A DNA stretch of 64,000 nt, taken from NCBI GenBank assembly GCA_963920705.1, contig OY987236.1, positions 12,014,190 through 12,078,189 on the forward strand, read 5' to 3'. A program made the position numbers and the translations under genes. Positions 45,923 to 56,450 of the stretch are shown piece after piece. The stretch comes from Odiellus spinosus (Eukaryota; Arthropoda; Arachnida; Opiliones; Phalangiidae). Numbering within the stretch: the stretch's first letter is position 1; every line of letters starts with the position of its first letter. The notes below the pieces were generated by a model, which did no database searches, was not told the origin of the DNA, and worked only from the letters and a program-made list of their open reading frames with translations.

Positions 45923-46171
45923 CTGAGGTAAATTGGCTTGTAGCTGCCGTTGAAGAGAATCTCGTTCTTTCTCAATGTCGGTTAGCTTCGACTGAGTGTC
46001 GGCTAAAGTTTCTTGCGTTTCGCGTAAAGTATCCATGAGCTTATCTCGCTCATCAAGCATGTTAACCATAAGCTGCTCGAAGTTGGCTTCATCTCCGGAG
46101 AATTGGCCACTACGTTGGCTAATGCTGTCTTCGGAAATTGTTGGCATCACGTCGCACATCATGTTCCACAT
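45923..46171 (-). CDS. Liprin-alpha, first coding exon (partial gene)
   Basis: ATG at 46171, 83 codons, ending at the consensus donor CCTCAG|GTAATG. The peptide opens MWNMMCDVMPTISED, continues with SGDEANFEQLMVNMLDERDK and then a heptad-rich stretch ending KERDSLQRQLQANLPQ. This is the conserved start of liprin-alpha (PPFIA family): a short leader followed by the long N-terminal coiled coil that binds active-zone partners and receptor tyrosine phosphatases of the LAR type. The exon break after NLPQ is also the position I expect in this family. The remaining coiled coils and the SAM domains must lie at lower coordinates or outside the window; I could not find them in the 45 kb downstream, implying a very long first intron or an end beyond the window. 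Head-to-head with ELP4, 967 bp between start codons. Confidence 0.92.
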
Positions 46172-47138
46172 TTTTAATTAATATTCGAGAACCACAAAAA
46201 ATAATATATATATTTATACATAAACCGCGAAACTATTCCAGACTATTTGGCTTCTTGGTCCTAACCACGAATGACTAGCTCTCGAGTCTTAAATATTAAA
46301 AAAATCGTCAGTCAGCTGCTGTTAATCCAATTTTTATCAGGAACTAAACACCGCTTGACGTAACGCAACTCGTATTTACAAATAAAGTTCCGGGGGCCGC
46401 TAAATGGTGGTCCACCCGTATGGAAAAAATAATTCATGATTTTATTATTGCCAATGTTACTTGTGCGGAATTCATCCAAGACTTGACACTATTAAGGGCC
46501 TTGGTGTCAAGTCTAAGACAGACTAAGAGGGAAGAAGCAAATGAAATCTAAAGAGGCCTAGGCTTCACGGATATTAAGCTTGGAGCAAAAATTCTTCGGG
46601 ACGAGGCTTAACTCGGCGCGAACGTTTCACGCCTCTTGACGCGAATCTTGACTCGTGGATTTGTATTTTTTCCATTTCATATGAATGGAAACTTTGTTTT
46701 GCGTGGTTTTTTTCGAAATTATCCCTTGGAGCCGCATTACTTCGGGGGAAAACCGTTTGCCGCCTACTTTAGCGCCTTAAGCCTTGGTTGAATACACGTC
46801 AATAATTTACTGCTTAGTGGCATGTTTAGGTGAATTATAACCGCGCAAATAAAGGCAATAGAACTTAAACTCACGAAATTAATGTAATCCAACCAGTTTG
46901 CGGCTTAATTATAACTCCTAAAACTCAACTTTCACGAAACACATAGCGCTGGAAAAACCCGACGTTCACTTTCTCACCGCCATAGGCCATATTGGATTTT
47001 TGCCTAGCGGAAGTGCTTGAGGTTGCCGGAAGTAGGAAGACGCAACTTTTATTTTCATCAAATCAATCACGATCAATGATAGGCCTGCATTACGTAATAT
47101 TAAATTCAAGTTGGCCGTGCCCACGCGTTCTTCCTTAA
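46172..47138. promoter_or_regulatory. Divergent promoter region between liprin-alpha and ELP4
   Basis: 967 bp between two head-to-head start codons. CpG-richer patches occur at 46600-46660 (GGCTTAACTCGGCGCG, TTGACGCGAATC) and 46720-46790. Each gene's 5' leader must be here; no TATA box at an obvious distance was seen. Confidence 0.5.
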
Positions 47139-49142
47139 ATGGCGTCAAGCTTTCAGAAAGTTTCTAAACAAAAAGAATCAACTATTCCAGGAACAAAAAT
47201 TTCTATTCAAAATGCGCAGCTCCTAACATCAACTGGAATAACTAACCTTGATTATTATTTGGGTAATTTAAATATATCGTTTAACTGATTTACAACGTGA
47301 AAACCCAATTTATAAAACCTTAAGCCTTTGCTCTATGTTATAACTTGAGAAAACTAAATGCCTTCCTTTTAATTAAGCCTTTGACTGTCATTTTACCCCC
47401 TTCCTTTCCCCCATTTTAAACAGGTGGTGGACTACCCATCGGTACCATCCTATTGATAGGTATGTTTAAAAAAATAATAATACTGTACCGCATAAAGTAA
47501 TACAATTATAATTGACAGAAGAAGGAAGCGAAAATGCCTACCCAAACTTAATTTTGAAGTATTTTGTGGCCGAAGGGGTCATCCACAAACACGCTGTATT
47601 TTTAAGTAGTTCCGAAACACCTAGCCAAACTATTCGAAAGAGTTTACCAGGAGTGTCAACCACTGAAATTAAAAAAATCAACTGTGTTGAGTCTGAGCCT
47701 ATGAAAATTGCGTGGAGGTACCAGGATTTACCTGTCAGCAAGGTAGTACTCGAAGGGATCATATGCTCTAGAAAGAGCCCCTTGAAAAGTTTCTTCCTAC
47801 CTGTTTAAACTATCTTGTCTTCCATTGGTTATGAAGAAAATTCAGCACGTAATGTTGTGTGGGTTAGAATCCTTTTAAGGGGCTCTTTTGTAGTTGAAAT
47901 TTTCTTAATTAAAACTTAACCTTCAGGGAAGTACACCACGATTGGGTGATAAACCTCATTCTTTCAATTTGAGTCAAAAAATGGATGAAAAACTGATTGA
48001 AGAAAGCCATATAGTAACTCACGATGTTGGTGGTGCTAATCTACAGAACAATTTCTCTCAATATGATGAGTTATTAAAGCAATTAGTACCCGAAATCACA
48101 AAATTCTCAGTAAACTCTCCTCCAAAGGGTCTTCTTAGAGTCGCAATAAATGGATTAGGAGGTCCACTATGGTATTCCAACAACTCTGACAATGCAAAAA
48201 TGTTACTAAACTTCTTATACAATCTCCGAAGCTTAGCCAGGTTTTCTTACGCTGTTTTTCTAATAACAATTCCAACAATAATCTATCAAGTAAGAATTAA
48301 AAACCAGTTTAGACTTGAAAATACTTGTTAATATTTCAAAAATCTTTACAGGAGCTTGGTTGCGTTAACAAAATTAGATTATTTGTGGATTATGTTATCG
48401 CTCTCGAACCTTTAACAAAAGTTGATGACAAAATCAACCCTGCCTACAAAGACTATCACGGCCTTTTTTACTTTCGCAAAAGAAGCGCAATCAATTCAGT
48501 TACTAATTTTGTAATTGACACATCAGACTTAGTTTTCAAATCAACAAGAAAAGGCTTCGTAATAGAGGTTATTGTTATTAAAGGAAGAATGAAGCCTGAC
48601 AACAAGCTTTCTTTTATCGTTTTAAAGTAGACACGATAACTGACTTAATTTCGGCCTTGTGAAATTGATCTCTCAACAAGCTCACGAATTTCACCTTCAG
48701 AACTGTAGAAAATTGGTTTACCTAATGAGGGAAAAATCTAATTTGGAAAAAATGGCCCAAATTGGAAAATTCCTTCTGAATTCGACCAAATTAAATACCC
48801 TGAATTCAACAAAAGTGGACTAAGGCATTTTAAATTTTGATACGCGAGATCAATTTGAAGAGGCCCGAATCATGTCCAGTTGCGTATCTTGCTTGTTGTT
48901 TCATTTTTTACCAGTGAATAATAGAAAAATTACTCGTTATTAGGCTTCATTTTCCTTTGAATGTGCTGTAAGCTTCTTTTTTTTTTTAAGACTTATTAAT
49001 TTCCTTGTTACAGAAACTTCATTTACCGCCTGATCTAAGTGAAACAGTTAGCCGCTCTAACGCTGACCCCAAAATTACAAAAGAAAGAATTAAAAACTTG
49101 GCTTGCGGAGCCCCAAGTGGACATAACAAACTAGATTTCTAA
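47139..49142 (+). CDS. ELP4: Elongator complex protein 4
   Basis: Six exons, 47139-47262, 47424-47459, 47519-47742, 47927-48289, 48352-48567 and 49014-49142, all GT-AG and in phase; 363 aa. Key stretches: STGITNLDYYL then GGGLPIGTILLI across the first two introns, NLILKYFVAEGVIHKHAVFL, MKIAWRYQDLP, and the C-terminus EKLHLPPDLSETVSRS ... HNKLDF, all characteristic of ELP4 (PAXNEB family). ELP4 has a RecA-like fold without a complete Walker A and forms a hexameric ring with ELP5 and ELP6. That ring docks on ELP1-3 in the complex that makes the 5-carboxymethyl/methoxycarbonylmethyl modification at U34 of tRNAs. Length is slightly below that of vertebrate ELP4 (about 420 aa). AATAAA (49142-49147) overlaps the stop codon. 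Tail-to-tail with NF-YA. Confidence 0.95.
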
Positions 49143-49144
49143 AT

Positions 49145-51367
49145 AAATCTGTTTAAAAAAAAAAGTTTATTTATGTATTTTTATACGCTTTTCTTTTGGG
49201 TTTTTTTTGTACAGGGAAATATAAGATAATTTATAAACACCCTTAAATTGACAAAAAAAAAATTATGACAAAGTTTTTTTTTTTTTTAAATAGTAAAGTG
49301 ATACAGAAAATCAAACGAGCTTTTAAGTCACTCTCACGAAGTTGAAATATAAAATAAATAATATTAAAAGCCAAATGTTGAATATTAGTATACATGTGTT
49401 CCCAAAAAACTAGGATGAAACTTAAGATATATTTGCGTTAACAAAAGGATTTAGTCAAAAGTCTATGGTATAGTAATAATTTGCAAGTATTGAAAAACCA
49501 GATTTTTTTTTATCATTTTCTATGCAAATTACCTCATTGAAAACGATTTCTAATATTGTAATTTAAGGGAGAATGAAGTTCTCTGCTTTTATAAATTAAT
49601 TTTACACTTGGATCTAATGTCCGGATGTTAATTAACGGGATACTAACTGTGGAAACATGTTATTTTAATCGATTTGGACTTTTCACGAAACAGATCTTTT
49701 AACATTAATCTTTTAGTGTATATAAATTATTTTAACAACTTTTTTTTGTTTAATTTTCCTGTAAAAGGAATTTTTGAAAAATTTGCTCCTTTCTAGATCG
49801 ATTCATTAATAGAAAGGATTATAAGATCAAAAAATCTCTTATTAAAACTATAAAAAGCTTCGTAAAGAATGTAGAAAAACTTTATTTGAGCTGAAACATC
49901 AAAGATTAATTTATTTTGTAAAAAATAAAAATAAACTTCGTTTCGTCTTTGAAATGATGCGTGAACAGAGAGGTTTGTTAGAGTCACATCAGCAACTGAC
50001 TTTCCTCGAGAATTTTTACTTTGTTAAATTTCTTTGAAACTAATTCACATTTAGGCTTTGATAACTCGAAAATACCACAAAACCTTTGTTATTAAAATTC
50101 CAAAATCGATTAAAAATAACTTATCATAGTTTAGTCTCCCTTTAATCATGATCACCCTTGATATTAGAGTTTCTCAACCTAGTATGGAGCATTAATTAAT
50201 ATAAAAACAACTTTTCAACAAGAATATTATATTTAATTACAACGAAAATAAAAGGGCATGGCATTAAAACTTAAGAGATTGAGATATTATTCTAAAGAAG
50301 GCTGTTTCACGTACGGACTAGTGTTTCTTTATCTATTAATCCTCCTTATGCCTGAACCATCCAGATCTGGATCTACGTACCATCATAAGGCACACTCAAT
50401 TAGATCACGCTATCTAGCGTGGTTTATTTTAATTTTTAAGCGAGCAAAGTTTTTAATGGTGAGATTATACGAGAGACCTAAGCTTCGGTCAGGACAAGCA
50501 TGCAAGAGGAAAGAATAAGAGTAATTGGGTTCGCCATTACATCAGATTTTGGTGATCTGGAACCAATATAAGAAAGACTGGGTAGTCAACGCTAGAATCT
50601 GGGATTTACACGTTAAAAATGGGTTTGCGAGCTTATTTAAGATCATAGATACAAGCTAATCACGCTATTTGATTGGATGAACCGTACAGATCAGGCATAA
50701 AGAGAAGAATAAAAGTCAAGTTGCCCGTATAAAACTGAAAGACAGTTTCTTTTGACAAGGATTCCACTTCCCATTTCTTAGAATAATAAAATTAGCATTT
50801 TAAACGTGAGCCCGTGATGTTATTTAAAAACCGGGCTGTGCAAATGATTATTTTGAGACATTCAAAAGTGACGATTTAGAAAAATTGGAACTACTGTAGA
50901 ATAATAAACTATATACATGCGGTACAAAGCGCAAGTTGGCACTTAAGGATTTTTTTTAATACACAAGGAGGTGCCAGGTGAAATTGAAATTTTGAATATA
51001 TATATATACTTTATACAAGTTTTATAACCCTCTTTTTTTTCCTCAAAAAATTTGAAGATGGCCATTTATAATTAAGATAACTGCGGCACTGTTTTGAGAG
51101 TCTGATAGTCAAGGTGAATTAAAAATCCAAACACAATTTTTTGCCATTTATTTATATCTCTCTCTCACGCATTCTCAAATTTCAAATTTTCGAGTGACTC
51201 ATTAACATTTAAAACATTTGGCAGGAGTGGTCTAGTTTCTTGTGCGCTTTCGCGGTACATATATATTTTGTGGTCTGTTAGTATACACGCGAAACCAACG
51301 ACAGAGGGGGAACCCGAAGACTAACGCATTAAAGGGGGAAATTAGGTTTTGGGTAATAAAGGCTGTA
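49145..51367. other. Intergenic DNA between ELP4 and NF-YA 3' ends
   Basis: Holds the MITE at 49567-50141. The 86-codon plus frame at 50258-50518 has no recognised similarity. Otherwise nothing seen. Confidence 0.4.
49563..50145. repeat. TTAA-flanked MITE, second AGGGAGA family, copy 1
   Basis: TTAA-GGGAGAATGAAG on the left and TAGTCTCCCT-TTAA on the right enclose 575 bp. The interior shares CATCAGCAACT.ACTTTCCTC, GAGAATTTTT, CTGTGGAAACA and the end phrase ATTAAAAATAACTT with 57195-57722, which establishes a second multi-copy family using the TTAA target. Confidence 0.75.
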
Positions 51368-52585
51368 CTAAGTTTCGTATTTAAAATTTACTTCGGGATG
51401 ATCTACAAGCTGCGCGGCTAATCCATTGCTAGAATGCATTGAATCCGAATCGGAACCAGTTTGAGAATCTCCGCACATTTTTGGTAATCTATTACCCATT
51501 TCGTCGTATTCATCTTTGTTTGATCCAGAGTGAAACCTTCCACCTTCTCCTCGTATCCTGTTCATGGCATGACGGTGACGAGATTCGTGTAGATATTTCT
51601 GAAATCAATAAATAAAATTATGTTGATAACTAGGTTTATTACTTCTTTCCGTAATATTTCCATTTTCATTATTACCCTTCTTTCTTTTGGGATTCGACCT
51701 TCAGCTTCGAGTCTGGCTCTTGCTTGTCTTCTTTTCAAGATCCTGTGATATTGTTTGGCATTGACGTAGAGAGGTTCTTCTTCCAATAGTTCGGCGCCTG
51801 GCAATGGGATTCTTTGCAACCCTTGTAAATTACTAGCAGAGCCTGGAACAACCATGACTATGTTACCTCCCTGCATAGCTGGTACTGCTCCGGGTATTTG
51901 AATGGCTTGAGCCTGTTGATTCTGCGCCGGTGGTGGAGATTGAGGAGGGGCAGACTGCGTTTGAACTATCTGGGGTTGTTGAGCTTGCATAGCGCCGGCT
52001 GGAATTTGAATGATTCCACCTTGAGTTTGCAAGAAATTTGTTCCTTCCATTGCCATCGGTTGATAGATTAGAGTTTGCCCATCCGCAGTTTGAATGATTT
52101 GACCTTGTTGGGGTTGTTGAATGATGATCTGTTGACAAAGCTGTTAGATCTCGAACTTAAATTAAAAAATGGTTGTCCAGAACTATTAAAGGTTAGGCAT
52201 AACAACCAATGAGACTTACTTGTTGAGCCTGTCCTTGTTGACCTTGTAATTGTCCGATGGGAATGACTTGTATCTGTTGGACGGCTTGACCCGGTTGACC
52301 TTGAATTTGTATCGTTTGATTTTGAGGAATTGATTGCAGCATTATTTGCTGACCCCCGCCTGGTTGCGTCACCTGAATCATTTGCAAATTCTGATGCGTC
52401 TGCGGGAAACCATTATTCAGTAATCCCGGCTGGTATCCATTGACCGTAGTAAAGGTCTTATTAACCTGCTGTTGCTGGCCAGCTTGCTGAACCTGAAGAT
52501 TCTGAAGCATTTCCGCCGTCACCCCTGTGGATGTGATAGTAACTGGACTCGTACCCTGAGTTGTTGCCATCTGAAATTGTTCCAT
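51368..52585 (-). CDS. NFYA: Nuclear transcription factor Y subunit alpha
   Basis: Three coding exons, 52585-52220, 52128-51676 and 51598-51368, GT-AG and all phase 0; 349 aa, close to the vertebrate length (about 347). The first ~235 residues are Gln-rich (for example GQQIMLQSIPQNQTIQIQGQ, IIIQQPQQGQIIQTADGQT), the usual activation domain. The conserved core follows. EEPLYVNAKQYHRILKRRQA...EGRIPKERR is the NF-YB/NF-YC-binding helix; KYLHESRHRHAMNRIRGEGG is the helix-plus-GxGGRF element that contacts the CCAAT box minor groove. The exon boundary falls exactly between the two. The tail is Ser/Asp-rich and ends FKYET; a donor-like GTAAAT near the end leaves open an additional 3' exon. A splice acceptor just upstream of the ATG (TTTTTCTAG, ~52600) shows a separate 5' leader exon. 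NF-Y is a heterotrimeric CCAAT-binding activator. Confidence 0.95.
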
Positions 52586-53940
52586 GTCAGGCGCAAGGAA
52601 ACTAGAAAAATATCATATGGCATTCCACTTTGCCTTTTAACAGTTAGTTCAAAGTAAGCCTAATCAAAAATTAAATTTGATTGAATTCGAAAAATACCAT
52701 TTTTGAAGTGGGATATATAAGGGTCTATTTTAGCTGACATTTTCTTAGAACAATAGATGCGAGAGTAGCGAGGCACTCGCGCGGCGCGCCTGTTGGTAAA
52801 GTTTCGAGGAAAATGGCAGCGGGTTTTCCGAGGAATTTTCGTTAGACTCGGTAGTGTCAAATGAGTTAAAAAGATGGTACGCAATCAGAAAGTGTGATGG
52901 GACGTCTTAGGACGATTTTATTACGAACTGGCCCTTTCGGATACGTCCAATAAACTTTAATTTATTGATTCGCTCGACGAACCTATAGTTTAGAGGAACG
53001 GCCCAACGCCCCAATCCAATAAGATTTCTGTCGTGGGCATTGGTCGACTGCCAGCGTATGTTACGAAAGCGCGGCAAAGGGGATTTGGCTTGAAAGAAAA
53101 TCGCCCGCCATTTTCCTCCACGTTTCAAGGCGACCGAAATTTCCCGTTTATAGCCAAAAACTAAACTAAAGAAGGTCTTATTCTGATTGCAAATTAATCA
53201 AATCTAGAATCTACATCAAAACGCTGACCGCGTGAGATAATTCTTTAAGCTTTTTAATAAGAGATAAGGTGAGAAAGAAAAAGAATGCCAAGTAGTGTTT
53301 TTAGGTCATTGTTTTCAAGGTTCTTTGTCGCCATTAGGCAGCTTTGAGGAATTATTCGCATTATTTTCGAAGCGGGGTAGTAAATTTTCTATTTTACCGC
53401 TTAATTAAAACAATTAATTCGAATTGTCCAAATTATTTGTCGGCGGCATGAAATCGAACGTAATTTGCTAACTTACTTTACAAAAGCGTAGCGGCTCTTT
53501 TCCCTGATTGGGGCACCACGGAGAGCGAAGTTTCGCAAGTCCAAGAGAACGAATCACCGTGGCTCTCTATGATAAAAACAAGCGCTTGCCTCGCGTCTAT
53601 TGGAGCCTAATTAATAATCAAAATTATCCAATGAATATCACGCTCGTTTCGGGACAATTTTTTAGTTCAAACTTAACAAGTTAAAATATAATTTCCAATA
53701 AAATAAAAGGCTTTTTGATTGAAAAAAGTCTTTTGGATAATTTTTTGAAGGAACTCGGTGCGGGGATAATAATGTAACAGCCTCGCCTTGAAAATACGTT
53801 AGGCCTAACTTTATCGACTACATTCGTCACTCACGTGAGTAACGTAAACTCTTCGTGGGGGAGGGGCGAAATTTACGCGCGCTATTTCGTTTTCACTGTT
53901 AGCACGTGCTTATGACACCTGCGTTCGTCTTGGAAATTCT
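52586..53940. promoter_or_regulatory. Divergent promoter region between NF-YA and SERGEF
   Basis: 1,355 bp between head-to-head start codons, with CpG-rich stretches at 52760-52850 and 53820-53900. CCAAT boxes occur at 52947-52951, 53011-53015 and 53016-53020 (tandem), 53628-53632, and as ATTGG at 53599-53603, so NF-Y could act on its own promoter. The CpG-rich DNA near 52760-53130 probably contains the NF-YA leader exon. Confidence 0.5.
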
Positions 53941-55570
53941 ATGAACGCTTTATCAAGTAAAAATATTCTCCAAGTATTTTCTTGGGTACGATTTTCTGAG
54001 CAATATGTTGGATATTATGATTAATAATTTAATTCTAATAAAACATTAGGGAGCAAATAGTCATGGTCAACTAGGACAAGGGGACGAATTAGATAGAAGT
54101 CAGCCTAATGAGTGTAAAACTTTACTTTCAACTAATGTTAAATACATAACTGGTGGAGGAAGCCACACAGCTATCTTAGATGGTATTAATTGTACTTTGT
54201 TAACTTTCATGGTGTTAAAGTTTAACCATATTTTGATTTTACCCATTTTAGATCAGGGTAACTTGCAAAGTTGTGGATTGAACAAACAAGGTCAAATTGG
54301 ATACAAATGCTCTGACCACAACAATACCTTTAATCTAGTTTCTGAGATAAGACCCCACGTTGTGAAAGCAGTAGCTTGTGGTTGGGATTTCACATTAGCC
54401 CTGTCAGATTTAGGCCGCGTATTTAGTTGGGGCAGCAATGTATACAGTCAACTTGGAGTAGAAGAAAACATACCAAATTCTGCCAAACCCCTGAAAGTCA
54501 CAAAGTTGGATGGTAAAAATGTAATCAAAATTGCAGCTGGATTGAGGCACGGAGTTGCTATAAGTAAAATTCAAAGTGAAATTTATTTTTTTAATCTTCT
54601 AACCTATTCTCTGAACATTAGGTGAAGAATCAATTTGGGCTTGGGGAGAAAATCGAAAGAGCCAATGCGATGCTCAAACTTTTGATAAAATTATTAAAAC
54701 TCCCTTAAAAATTAAGTTGTCAGTTGCCAAAATTAAATTAAAGTCCGTCAAATGTGGCGGCTTTCATGCTCTTGTTCTTTCAAGTATGTTTTACTCTTTT
54801 AGAAAATTTTATTTTTAATCGCCCTCCTTTCGGCCTATTTTTAGCCTATACAAAATTTAAATCTGCACCAAATTTACAGCCTCAGGTGATTGTTACGGTT
54901 GGGGGAGTAACAATAAAGGTCAACTTACTGCTGACCCACTTATCAACAAGTCTTTAGCCCCATTAAAACTAAGCGTTCCTAAACTAAGCCATGTTTCTTG
55001 CGGATGGACTCATAACACTGGTCTAATAGGTATATTTATTATCCTATAAATCATAATTAGTATAACCATAAGTTTCAGAAGATAAATTATAAACTAATGA
55101 TATTACTCTTATTATTTGTAGAAGAAGAAGGTAGTGTTGTATCTTGGGGTAGAGGTGATTATGGCCAACTTGGAAGACCATGTCCATCATCTGGTTATGA
55201 TTTTATTCCTAAATTAATCGAAATTAAAGATTGTGTTACAAAAGTATTATTAATTTTATTATTTTAAATTTAATTAAAAACCTAAAATGTCCAATTTAAA
55301 GGTATGTTGCGGGTCTGAACATTGTCTAGCATTAACTGAAAGTATGTAATTAATTTTGTGAACCAAAAACTATATAAACTCAGGTTTTAACTATAATTCA
55401 ACATTCCAGAAGGAAAACTTTACTCCTGGGGTTGGAACGAACATGGAATGTGTGGTCAAGGTCATGAAGAAAATGTACTTTCGCCGACAGAAATACCTTA
55501 TTTTCAAAACCAAAATGTGATTAACATTGGATCCGGCGCTGGCCATAGCTTTTGCCTAAGTCATAAGTGA
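53941..55570 (+). CDS. SERGEF: RCC1-repeat protein, SERGEF (DelGEF)-like
   Basis: Eight exons: 53941-53985, 54050-54182, 54252-54563, 54622-54783, 54886-55029, 55122-55243, 55302-55341, 55410-55570; phases consistent, 372 aa. The first exon, ending QVFSW, joins to GANSHGQLGQGDE. RCC1 blades follow: TGGGSHTAIL, LQSCGLNKQGQIG, VACGWDFTLALS, VFSWGSNVYSQLGV, AAGLRHGVAIS, IWAWGENRKSQC, CGGFHALVLS, CYGWGSNNKGQL, CGWTHNTGL, VVSWGRGDYGQLGR, CGSEHCLALT, LYSWGWNEHGMCGQG and GSGAGHSFCL. The CGWDF, WGRGDYGQLGR and SWGWNEHGMCG versions are those of SERGEF, the secretion-regulating GEF that binds the exocyst subunit Sec5; biochemical role is from the family. It lacks the long C-terminal tail of vertebrate SERGEF (458 aa). 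Seven blades fit a closed propeller. Confidence 0.88.
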
Positions 55571-56450
55571 ATTATTCAAATTAATAATTAGGAAAAATAT
55601 CAAATATATTGTTAAAAGCATTAAAATAAGTTTAAAAAAATGAAAAAAAAACTTACTTCAGCACTTTAAACCGGCCGCTTTACAATTTTGATCTTCTTGA
55701 TTGGGTGATTTGTACCATGTGATATAAGAAGGAGAGAGCCTAAAATATTTCAAGGTCGGATAACACACAAGGACTATAGAACATTTTCCCTAAGCAGACT
55801 TGTTTCTTGTAAGAGGGTGTATGGAAATTAGAGCTGCGAGCTTTCATTCTCAAACCATTCGAAACCAGTCCATTTAGAGCAATTGTTCTGCATCGTTCGG
55901 AAAAGTGTCATGTGAAAAAAAATCGACGAAAACGTCATTACGTCACTTGATTTCCGTGGAAAGTATGTGGTGCAATGTCTGTGCTAGATCAGAGCAGTTG
56001 ATTTAGGTTTTAGCATATTTAAGTGTAATTTAATAGTGATTTTAGGATAATTTAGGCTGTGATGACAAATGAACTGTGCAATTACTTCGATTTATGATTG
56101 TTAGAAATTAATAGAAAAAGGTATACGAGATATTTTTATTATTAAATTATAAAGGCCGAATAGGGACCTGGCAAATCCTTGCCTTTGACTGTATTAATTC
56201 GAATAGAGAAATAACATGGTTTGCCGACTCCCTATTATATGCATAAGTACAAGTCCCATTGTTTATCGTTTGGCGTCACACGCCTCACAATGACTTGTGT
56301 TCCGTGAGCCTTGAGGCTTTGTTGTGGGAGGTAGAGAGTAATGACATTGACGATTTAGTGTTTATTCATACGACTATACCATTCAGTTTAACCAACTGAA
56401 ATGAATCTAATTCATAATTAACAGAATTCGCCATATTTAAAGGCAGCGCT
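55571..56450. other. Intergenic DNA between SERGEF and DRAM2
   Basis: 880 bp, AT-rich, must contain the SERGEF 3' end and the DRAM2 promoter/leader. No specific motif beyond a few CpGs. Nothing else recognised. Confidence 0.4.
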
